Program-made: the position numbers and the translations under genes
Part shown: positions 7,210 through 12,870 of the stretch, piece after piece
Position numbering within the stretch: position 1 is the stretch's first letter
Layout of the letters: each line of letters starts with the position of its first letter
Notes under the pieces: generated by a model
What the model saw: only the letters and a program-made list of their open reading frames with translations
Told to the model about the DNA's origin: nothing
Database searches by the model: none
Assembly (NCBI GenBank): GCA_963535465.1
Contig: CAUSWF010000017.1
Coordinates: 1 to 13,512, forward strand
DNA: 13,512 nt
Source of the DNA: CAUSWF01 sp963535465
Lineage (GTDB): Bacteria > Bacillota_I > Bacilli_A > RF39 > UBA660
Direction: 5' to 3'

Positions 7210-8811
7210 CTACTCATTAAATGTATCAGGTAAATCATTCTCATATAAAGCATATACTTCTTTTTTACCTTTAACAAGACCTGATACAAAATTATATGAT
7301 TCTCTTACATCATTATATATTATAATATTTTCTTCCTTCATTCCAGCTTCAAGTAATCCTTCTTTTATAGGTTTAGTCTTCTTACTACCAATAAGTACAA
7401 CATAATCAGCTTTACCAAGTTCTACTATTTGCTTACCAAATTCCTTATTATAATAATCTTCCTTATCCCCTAATTCTATCATACCAGGAGTAACAACTAC
7501 TCTTACTCCATCTACCATGCCAAGTACCTTACAAGCATTCATTGCCCCTACTGGATTAGAATTATAAGCATCATCTATTTGATAAAAATTGCCAATCTTC
7601 TTAATCTCTAATCTATGTTCAATACTCTTAACTTCTCTAACAGACTCAATTAAGTCTTTTATAGAAATACCAAATTCTAATCCACAAGCAATACCGGCTA
7701 AAATATTATATACATTATGTTCTCCAAGTAACTTAGTACTAAACTTATACTTAGTCTTATCACCCTTTAATACTACATTAAAACTAGTTCCATCACTACT
7801 AATCTTAATATCTTCAGCAGCTACATCTACATCTTTATTTTTTATACCTATCCAAATAATCTTAACTTTATTTTTAAGCTTATAATTAACTTGTAAAGGA
7901 TCATCCCCATTAAGTATACCAAATCCATCCTTAGGAAGTGATTCTATAAGTTCAAACTTACCACTTTGAATATTCTCTTGACTACCAAATGTTTCTAAAT
8001 GAGCAGTACCTATTCTAGTTAAAATACCATACTTTGGTCTAACTAATTTACAAAGTCTTCCTATCTCACCCTTAACATAAGCACCCATCTCAGCTATAAA
8101 TACATCATTAAATTTATCCATCTTATTATTTATAGCCATAATAATACCATTAAAAGTATTAATAGACTTAGGCGTAGGAAACACATTATATTTAACACTT
8201 AAAATATCATTTAAAATATTCTTACTACTAGTCTTACCATAACTACCAGTAATACCTATTATCTTTAAACCATGTATACTATCAATCTTCTTCATAGCTT
8301 TAATTCTATAATAGTGATATACAATTCTTTCTATAGGATAATTAATAATATTAACTATATATATAACAATATTATTAAAATATACCATAATACTAATAAT
8401 TAATATAACTAAGTTAATATCAATAATACCAAAATATAACAATATAAAAGGTATTAAATATAATAAACTAGTAGTATATATCAATCTTCTAACTCTTTTA
8501 GTAACAACTAAAGGTTTTTTATTTTGATCATTATTAATAAATTTACTAATCTTATATATCATATAACAATAAACAATTATAATCATAAAACTACATACAT
8601 ATAGATGCTCTCTAAAATATATAACATATAATCCACAAATAACTGCTAAAAGATCTAAATTACTAGTATCAAATAAATTCTTCCAAATCCATTTACCATA
8701 TCTATTATTTTCATTATAGATATTTTGTTGTATCATATGTAAATTTCTCTTACTCTTATAATATAAAAGTACAAAAGTAACAAGTAATAAAATAACTAAA
8801 ATAATCTTCAT
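7210..8811 (-). CDS. murF: MurF-type ligase (UDP-MurNAc-tripeptide--D-Ala-D-Ala ligase) with N-terminal membrane domain
   Basis: It adds D-Ala-D-Ala to the UDP-MurNAc-tripeptide. Residues 189-195 are the Mur-ligase P-loop GSYGKTS. EMGAYVKGEI (from 241), TAHLETFGS, GEHNVYN and DAYNSNP (414-420) follow in the order expected of MurF, as does the C-terminal GMIELGDKED. Lys285 in SGKFELIE is the likely carbamylated lysine. The first 180 residues are unusual. Instead of the small soluble UDP-binding domain there are about five membrane helices (near 2-18, 52-67, 71-88, 110-130 and 133-158). I start it at 8811 and not 8832 because the GGAGG ribosome binding site lies between the two ATGs, giving 533 residues. 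The start is one base after the hydrolase stop, so translation is probably coupled. Confidence 0.88.
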   Translation of the reverse strand: MKIILVILLLVTFVLLYYKSKRNLHMIQQNIYNENNRYGKWIWKNLFDTSNLDLLAVICGLYVIYFREHLYVCSFMIIIVYCYMIYKISKFINNDQNKKPLVVTKRVRRLIYTTSLLYLIPFILLYFGIIDINLVILIISIMVYFNNIVIYIVNIINYPIERIVYHYYRIKAMKKIDSIHGLKIIGITGSYGKTSSKNILNDILSVKYNVFPTPKSINTFNGIIMAINNKMDKFNDVFIAEMGAYVKGEIGRLCKLVRPKYGILTRIGTAHLETFGSQENIQSGKFELIESLPKDGFGILNGDDPLQVNYKLKNKVKIIWIGIKNKDVDVAAEDIKISSDGTSFNVVLKGDKTKYKFSTKLLGEHNVYNILAGIACGLEFGISIKDLIESVREVKSIEHRLEIKKIGNFYQIDDAYNSNPVGAMNACKVLGMVDGVRVVVTPGMIELGDKEDYYNKEFGKQIVELGKADYVVLIGSKKTKPIKEGLLEAGMKEENIIIYNDVRESYNFVSGLVKGKKEVYALYENDLPDTFNE

Positions 8812-8812
8812 A

Positions 8813-9535
8813 CTATCCTCCAAAAAACTCATTTAATATTTTTTCAACGCTAGGTAATTGTTCTATATACATATAGTGACTACCAGGTAAAACTATAAGT
8901 GCCGCATCTAACATAATCTTTTCTAACTCTCTAGCATTTTCTACAGGTTCAGCTAAATCATTATCACCCCACATAAGTAATGTAGGCTCCTCTATCTCCA
9001 TCGCATATTTAGATAAATCTTCATTAACTATATTAACTAAAGTTTCTCGCATAACTGGAGTGGCATTTCTATAATCATCTGATCCAATAAACTTCTTCAT
9101 AAATTCTCCAATTTCACCGATTATAGGTAAAACCTTCAAGAACTTAAATACTTTTACTTTAAAACTATTATTAGTATGTCTAATACAAGGACTACCAAAT
9201 AATACTAATTTCTTAATAGGATTTCTAGAAGAATACTTTATCGCAACTCTACCACCAAAAGAATGTCCTATTATAATTGGTTTTTTAATTTTAACTTCTT
9301 TTATAAATTCCTCTAACATATTAACATAATCATTCATATTCCATGGACTAGTTAATCTAGAACTATTACCAAATCCTGGAAAATCTATTATAGTAATCCT
9401 AAATCTATCAGAAAACTTATCTCCAAGCATCTTCATCATCTCTATATTTTGTCCCCAACCATGTAGTAATAATATATCCTCTCCACTACCATACTGTATA
9501 TAATTAATATCAACATTATTAATATTTATCTTCAT
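8813..9535 (-). CDS. Alpha/beta-hydrolase
   Basis: A 240-residue single-domain alpha/beta-hydrolase. The oxyanion motif LLLHGWGQN is at about 22-30. The nucleophile elbow GHSFGG has Ser92. The acid is in WGDNDLAEP (Asp193 by position), and His220 lies in GSHYMYIE. These complete the Ser-Asp-His triad. There is no signal peptide, so it is cytoplasmic. I start it at 9535. The ATG at 9556 overlaps the -10 TATAAT (9555-9560), while a GAGGTG ribosome binding site (9543-9548) lies seven bases before 9535. It is the first gene of the operon with murF and ddl. The substrate is unknown (an esterase, amidase or lipase-like role is possible). Its steady linkage to cell-wall genes suggests a housekeeping role, which is inference. 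Confidence 0.88.
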   Translation of the reverse strand: MKININNVDINYIQYGSGEDILLLHGWGQNIEMMKMLGDKFSDRFRITIIDFPGFGNSSRLTSPWNMNDYVNMLEEFIKEVKIKKPIIIGHSFGGRVAIKYSSRNPIKKLVLFGSPCIRHTNNSFKVKVFKFLKVLPIIGEIGEFMKKFIGSDDYRNATPVMRETLVNIVNEDLSKYAMEIEEPTLLMWGDNDLAEPVENARELEKIMLDAALIVLPGSHYMYIEQLPSVEKILNEFFGG

Positions 9536-9554
9536 TAATTTACACCTCATTATC

Positions 9555-9583
9555 ATTATAAAACAAATATTAAAATATATAAA
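9555..9583 (-). promoter_or_regulatory. Promoter of the hydrolase-murF-ddl operon
   Basis: -10 TATAAT (9555-9560), 17-bp spacer, weak -35 TTTATA (9578-9583). The predicted start is near 9548, at the edge of the ribosome binding site, which gives an unusually short leader. The -35 lies seven bases from the -35 of the divergent ygjV-like gene. Confidence 0.55.
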
Positions 9584-9590
9584 TTAAATA

Positions 9591-9619
9591 TTGTAAAAAT
9601 TTAGTAAAATTGATAATAT
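9591..9619 (+). promoter_or_regulatory. Promoter of the YgjV-like gene
   Basis: -35 TTGTAA (9591-9596), 17-bp spacer, extended -10 TGA TAATAT (-10 at 9614-9619). It is back to back with the cell-wall operon promoter. Confidence 0.6.
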
Positions 9620-9634
9620 ATCTATGGTGATTTT

Positions 9635-10138
9635 ATGAAAATAGTACTAATAGGAAATATTATAGGTTTACTAGGATCAATAGCCATGGTAATATCAACT
9701 ATAATTAAAGAAAAGAAAAAAATATTAATATCTCAATCTATTCAATTAACTTTTCTAACTATATCTAATCTAATATTAAATTCTCTAACAGGAGCCCTAG
9801 TAAATATAGTATCAATTATTAGAAATATATTAACTTATAAAAACAAATTAAATAAGTTTTACCTATCAATAATAATACTTTTAACCATATCTACTCTATT
9901 TATGAACAATAGAGGATTAATTGGATTAATACCAGTAATCGCAACTACAACAATAACTCTAGGTATGTTAGTAGAAGATGATAGAAATTTCAAAATAATA
10001 ATACTACTAGCAGTAATACTCTGGTCAATACATGATTATTATATTAAATCATACACAACCTTTGCATTCGATCTATTCTCAATACTAGGTTCAGGATATT
10101 CAATAATAAAACAATCTAAAAGCATTAATAAAAAATAA
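9635..10138 (+). CDS. YgjV-family inner membrane protein
   Basis: A 167-residue integral membrane protein with about six or seven helices (near 3-22, 31-50, 53-67, 75-92, 95-113, 119-135 and 142-158). The conserved pattern of the YgjV (Imp-YgjV) family is present. VNIVSIIRNILTYK in the middle is the NxxsixRN signature, and SIHDYYIKSYTTFAFDLFSILGS near the end is the second signature. The family is widespread but has no established biochemical role. The start at 9635 follows a weak GGTGA ribosome binding site. The gene is monocistronic and divergent from the hydrolase operon. No clear terminator precedes the tRNA-Gly promoter, so some read-through into the tRNA is likely. Confidence 0.82.
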   Translation: MKIVLIGNIIGLLGSIAMVISTIIKEKKKILISQSIQLTFLTISNLILNSLTGALVNIVSIIRNILTYKNKLNKFYLSIIILLTISTLFMNNRGLIGLIPVIATTTITLGMLVEDDRNFKIIILLAVILWSIHDYYIKSYTTFAFDLFSILGSGYSIIKQSKSINKK

Positions 10139-10140
10139 TA

Positions 10141-10168
10141 TTGTCTTTTGCAGATTATATGATACAAT
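10141..10168 (+). promoter_or_regulatory. Promoter of tRNA-Gly, with a palindrome over the -10
   Basis: -35 TTGTCT (10141-10146), 16-bp spacer, extended -10 TGA TACAAT (10163-10168). A perfect inverted repeat GATACAA/TTGTATC (10161-10167 and 10173-10179) covers the -10 and the expected start point. Confidence 0.6.
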
Positions 10169-10185
10169 ATTGTTGTATCTAAATT

Positions 10186-10260
10186 GCGGATGTAGTTTAG
10201 TGGCTCGAATACGGCCTTGCCAAGGCTGTGACGGGGGTTCGATTCCCCTCATCCGCTCCA
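10186..10260 (+). tRNA. tRNA-Gly (anticodon GCC)
   Basis: A 75-base cloverleaf. The acceptor GCGGATG pairs with CATCCGC. The anticodon stem CGGCC/GGCTG holds the loop TTGCCAA. The T arm is GGGGGTTCGATTCCCC. The discriminator is T, with CCA encoded. Confidence 0.95.
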
Positions 10261-10271
10261 ATATGTAATAT

Positions 10272-10300
10272 ACCCTTGTTTATCAAGGGTTTTTATTTTT
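10272..10300 (+). terminator. Terminator of tRNA-Gly
   Basis: 7-bp stem ACCCTTG/CAAGGGT with a TTTAT loop (10272-10290), followed by TTTTATTTTT. Confidence 0.88.
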
Positions 10301-10333
10301 CTAGGCCTTATTTAGATCTTAAAAATAAACAAA

Positions 10334-10362
10334 TTGTATCTAAGTTAAATTCATGATATAAT
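10334..10362 (+). promoter_or_regulatory. Promoter of the PemK/MazF-like gene
   Basis: -35 TTGTAT (10334-10339), 17-bp spacer, extended -10 TGA TATAAT (-10 at 10357-10362). Together with the mTERF-like promoter it is the strongest in the right half, and the two share the -35 and -10 hexamers. Confidence 0.8.
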
Positions 10363-10388
10363 ATGAACAATTTATGTGAGGTGCTTTA

Positions 10389-11477
10389 ATGAATTTAATA
10401 AGTAAAATTATATTAAAAATAATGGATAAATTCCCACAAATAAAAAAAGATGTAGAACAAAGTTTTCAAAAAGATAAAGAAATTGAAAAAGATATAGAAT
10501 ATGAGTCAATAGATAAAGAAATTGAAAAAAATATAGAATATGAGTCAATAGACAAAGAAAATGAATTTAATAAAGTTTGTGCTGGAGATGTAATATGGAG
10601 TACTACACCAGACTTTAAAAACAATGATAAAAGTCATCTCATTAGACCTTACTTAGTAATTGGAAGAAATAAAAATATGCTATACGCTTTATATGGAACA
10701 ACAAAAAAACACTACGAAGAACCAGAATATTATGGTATAAAACTTAGTAGAAATAAAGAAGAATCATATTTCTATTGCTGCAATATAACTAAACTAGATA
10801 TTAATAATTTTAAAAGTATATACACAATGCTATCAGATGCTTCAATGAATGCAGTCTATAAAAAAATAATAAATAATACTGATTGTTTAAAATATATAGA
10901 TAAACGCTTCTTAGATACAAAAAGAGAAAAAGCAGCCATAATAATGTGTGATAAACAGCTATATATAATAATAAATATTAATAAAAATAATGATAAATAT
11001 AAAGTAGTCGAATTAGTACCAGGAAAAGCATCTCACTGTGTACATTTATTTGGACAAGATTTTATCGCAAATAACCAAAATATAATAACACTAGATAAAA
11101 ACAATCCTATAATCGCAATTAAAACAGATATAGATTATTATAAATACTTATTAAAAATTCACACTAACAATAAACAAATAAGTGATAAAGAATATAACTT
11201 TGCAGATATATTGTCAATAAAAGGTACAAAAGAAAAAGTAATATACTTATATCACACTGATAAAGATGTATATTATGTTCCATTTACTACCTTAGAAATA
11301 TTTTCCGGAATAAATAAACTTAATATTAATAAAATAGAAGGAGTCTATGGAAGTCTATCATACAGTGATATTGCTAAACTAGTTAATAAACTAGATTCCA
11401 AATTAGCAAATAGTAATGGAAAACATATAGATAAAAATATAGAAAAACAGATAATAAAACAATACAAAAAAAGATAA
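10389..11477 (+). CDS. PemK/MazF-like domain protein, possibly with a duplicated domain
   Basis: A 362-residue cytoplasmic protein. Residues 1-60 are charged and helical and contain a duplicated 13-residue unit (DKEIEKDIEYESI, with Lys for Gln-like changes only at one site). Residues about 63-162 match the layout of PemK/MazF SH3-like toxins. GDVIW (66-70), RPYLVIG (86-92), YGTT, a Y-x-I-x-L strand, NITKLD and then LSDASMNAVYKKI take the place of the classic GDIv..RP.lVis..I.tLd..LsdeeM..i sequence. A weaker second copy may lie at about 268-340 (FADILSIKG...EGVYGSLSYSDIAKLVNKL). Between them is an unassigned beta-rich stretch. A strong promoter and a GAGGTG ribosome binding site precede the ATG. 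No antitoxin gene is adjacent. Whether it cuts RNA is unknown, and it may be a non-toxic relative. Confidence 0.6.
   Translation: MNLISKIILKIMDKFPQIKKDVEQSFQKDKEIEKDIEYESIDKEIEKNIEYESIDKENEFNKVCAGDVIWSTTPDFKNNDKSHLIRPYLVIGRNKNMLYALYGTTKKHYEEPEYYGIKLSRNKEESYFYCCNITKLDINNFKSIYTMLSDASMNAVYKKIINNTDCLKYIDKRFLDTKREKAAIIMCDKQLYIIININKNNDKYKVVELVPGKASHCVHLFGQDFIANNQNIITLDKNNPIIAIKTDIDYYKYLLKIHTNNKQISDKEYNFADILSIKGTKEKVIYLYHTDKDVYYVPFTTLEIFSGINKLNINKIEGVYGSLSYSDIAKLVNKLDSKLANSNGKHIDKNIEKQIIKQYKKR
10473..10550 (+). repeat. 39-bp tandem direct repeat, two copies
   Basis: Copies at 10473-10511 and 10512-10550 differ at one base (GAT versus AAT, giving Asp or Asn). A third, partial copy begins at 10551 with GACAAAGAAAATGAA. 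Each unit adds 13 residues of charged helix to the N-terminal linker. Such an in-frame repeat can expand or contract by slippage. Confidence 0.9.
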
Positions 11478-12139
11478 TCGAAAACAGATTATCTTTTCTT
11501 ATACGTAATTGATTTTACGCTATTATTACAACTAAAATTAGGATCTAGTTGATATAACGTCTTAAGTATATACTTATTACCCAAATTATCTAAATATGAC
11601 CCAATTTGATACATAATTTTAATATCATCATTATTTATACCGTAAGAAGATACAAATTTAGATTGACTTGTAAAAAGTTTTTTGTAATTTTTTATATTAA
11701 TAACTATATTTTTAGTTTTCATATATTCATATCTAGCATAAGATAACTCAATACTTTGAATTAAAATTTTGGGGTCTATAATTATTAAATCTGATAGTCC
11801 TATTTCTTTATAATACCTTATTTTATCTAATAAGTTTTTATCAGAATAACCAAATATAGATGGTAATGAAATAGTAATATCTATAACTTGATTATCAGTA
11901 TAGCCTAGCCCTTTCAAAAAATTAAATTTATTTAGTATATATTTTGTACTAAGGTTATAAATTGAAGGGAAAAAATACGTCATTTTTCTAATATTATCTT
12001 CACTATATCCAATAGATTTTAATAATTTAAATTTATTTAAAAGATGAGTAGAACTAAAACATAATAGTTCAGAATGTTTTAAACTCATATGTATAATTTC
12101 CTCTTTTGTATATCCTAAAGATATAAAAAGTTTAAACTT
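11461..12139 (-). repeat. Tandem gene-duplication unit, copy 1
   Basis: Aligned with 12835-13512 at an offset of about 1373 bases. The homology covers the terminator hairpin and the C-terminal 216 codons of the mTERF-like gene and runs to the window edge. The only length difference seen is one A in the A run at 11466-11472 (seven here, six in copy 2). Homology on the terminator side stops abruptly at about 11461/12835. Confidence 0.9.
11469..11497. terminator. Bidirectional terminator between the PemK-like and mTERF-like genes
   Basis: 11-bp perfect stem (11469-11479 with 11487-11497), 7-base loop GAAAACA, A tract before and T tract after, so it can serve both convergent genes. Both stop codons lie inside the stem (TAA at 11475-11477 on plus and 11489-11491 on minus). 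Confidence 0.85.
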
Positions 12140-12679
12140 ATTTTTAATTACTTCTTCTTGAAACCCAGTTAGTGGAAAACCTCGTTTAATAAGTCTTAAA
12201 ACTTCTTTCCTCTTATATCCAAAATCGATCATAAAATTAATTTTACTATTTAAAGACTCACTACTACCACTTATTAAAGAAGGCATTTTATAAGTAAGTT
12301 TTAAAATTTCGCAATAACTAAAACCTAATTCTACCAAATAATCCAACTTAGCTTTAATACTTATAATATTATAGCCAAAAAGAGCTGGAATCATTCTACA
12401 CATCTTAATTACTTGTTTTTTTGTATAACCTAATTTAATCAAATCATCAATCTTTTTTTCTAAATTTAAAGTACTATAACTAAATAGTGCAGGGCATAAA
12501 ATTACCATCTTTTTTATCTCTTCTTTGGTATAATATTTATTTAAAAAATTATAAACATCGATGATATTATTATATAACTTCTCTTCTCTCATCCTATAAA
12601 TAACATATGCATTTAATATCCTTTCAATATCTACATCTAAATAACCCAACTCTTTTAATAATAAATATGATTTTTTCAT
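11489..12679 (-). CDS. mTERF-like 35-residue helical repeat protein
   Basis: 396 residues, built almost entirely of repeats. After a degenerate first unit (10-46), seven uninterrupted 35-residue units occupy 47-81, 82-116, 117-151, 152-186, 187-221, 222-256 and 257-291. A degenerate unit and a C-terminal domain (292-396) follow. The unit consensus is xLGYTxxxIxxM at 1-12, Pro at 17, Lf at 19-20, S at 23, L at 27 and K at 30. That is the register of the mTERF (SMART Mterf) motif, a pair of helices plus a short one that stack into a superhelix gripping nucleic acid. No signal peptide, membrane helix or Cys-His zinc site is present. A GGAGG ribosome binding site (12689-12693) and a strong promoter precede it. 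It is convergent with the PemK-like gene. Nucleic-acid binding is inferred, and another alpha-solenoid role is possible. Confidence 0.75.
   Translation of the reverse strand: MKKSYLLLKELGYLDVDIERILNAYVIYRMREEKLYNNIIDVYNFLNKYYTKEEIKKMVILCPALFSYSTLNLEKKIDDLIKLGYTKKQVIKMCRMIPALFGYNIISIKAKLDYLVELGFSYCEILKLTYKMPSLISGSSESLNSKINFMIDFGYKRKEVLRLIKRGFPLTGFQEEVIKNKFKLFISLGYTKEEIIHMSLKHSELLCFSSTHLLNKFKLLKSIGYSEDNIRKMTYFFPSIYNLSTKYILNKFNFLKGLGYTDNQVIDITISLPSIFGYSDKNLLDKIRYYKEIGLSDLIIIDPKILIQSIELSYARYEYMKTKNIVINIKNYKKLFTSQSKFVSSYGINNDDIKIMYQIGSYLDNLGNKYILKTLYQLDPNFSCNNSVKSITYKKR
11807..12541 (-). repeat. Seven coding repeats of 105 bp (35 codons)
   Basis: The in-frame repeats of the mTERF-like gene have a constant 105-bp period without insertions. 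They are strongly diverged at DNA level, so the array is old compared with the gene duplication. Unit 4 (152-186) lacks Pro17 but has Pro18. Unit 5 has Ser at 17. Confidence 0.8.
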
Positions 12680-12707
12680 TATTTATAACCTCCATCAAAG
12701 TTCTCAT

Positions 12708-12736
12708 ATTATAACACAAAATATATAAAAATACAA
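12708..12736 (-). promoter_or_regulatory. Promoter of the complete mTERF-like gene
   Basis: -35 TTGTAT (12731-12736), 17-bp spacer, extended -10 TGT TATAAT (-10 at 12708-12713). Its -35 overlaps the start of the gene remnant at 12729. It gives a leader of about 22 bases. Confidence 0.8.
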
Positions 12737-12850
12737 ATCAAAAGGATATAATTTATTAGATAATCGCCCAAAATTTAGCGGAAATAGAAAAGAAAAAAAT
12801 ATTGATTATAAAGAAAGATATGAAATATTAAAAAAATACAAAAAAGATAA
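12729..12850 (+). pseudogene. 3' remnant of an unidentified plus-strand gene
   Basis: An open frame without any start codon follows a TAA at 12726. It reads NLLDNRPKFSGNRKEKN and then IDYKERYEILKKYKK, a plausible soluble protein C-terminus and not low-complexity translation. In the same frame the reading continues past the hairpin because the A run has six bases. With seven, as at 11466-11472, it would end KKR-stop, exactly as the PemK-like protein ends. It is therefore best read as the tail of a gene that was convergent with the second mTERF-like copy and was beheaded when the duplication formed. Its family was not recognised. Confidence 0.45.
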
Positions 12851-12870
12851 TCGAAAACAGATTATCTTTT
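12842..12870. terminator. Duplicated terminator hairpin after the second mTERF-like gene
   Basis: The same 11-bp stem and GAAAACA loop as at 11469-11497 (arms 12842-12852 and 12860-12870). It holds the TAA of the minus-strand gene at 12862-12864. Confidence 0.85.

Noticed and set aside
7589..7885. Plus-strand 98-codon open frame
   Set aside because: Antisense shadow of murF with no start signals.
8812..8832. Upstream ATG at 8832 as murF start
   Set aside because: The GGAGG ribosome binding site lies inside this extension, and it would overlap the hydrolase gene. The ATG at 8811 is correctly spaced.
9536..9556. Upstream ATG at 9556 as hydrolase start
   Set aside because: It overlaps the -10 element of the operon promoter and lies before the GAGGTG ribosome binding site.
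11807..12541. TALE/Bat-type DNA-binding repeats
   Set aside because: The unit length (about 35) is similar, but the central Pro17 and the LGYT...P.Lf.yS...L..K pattern fit mTERF, and no two-residue code position next to a Gly-Gly is present.
11469..12870. CRISPR array or insertion-sequence ends
   Set aside because: The repeated segments are coding duplications plus a terminator. There are no short regularly spaced repeats, transposase gene or terminal inverted repeats in the window.
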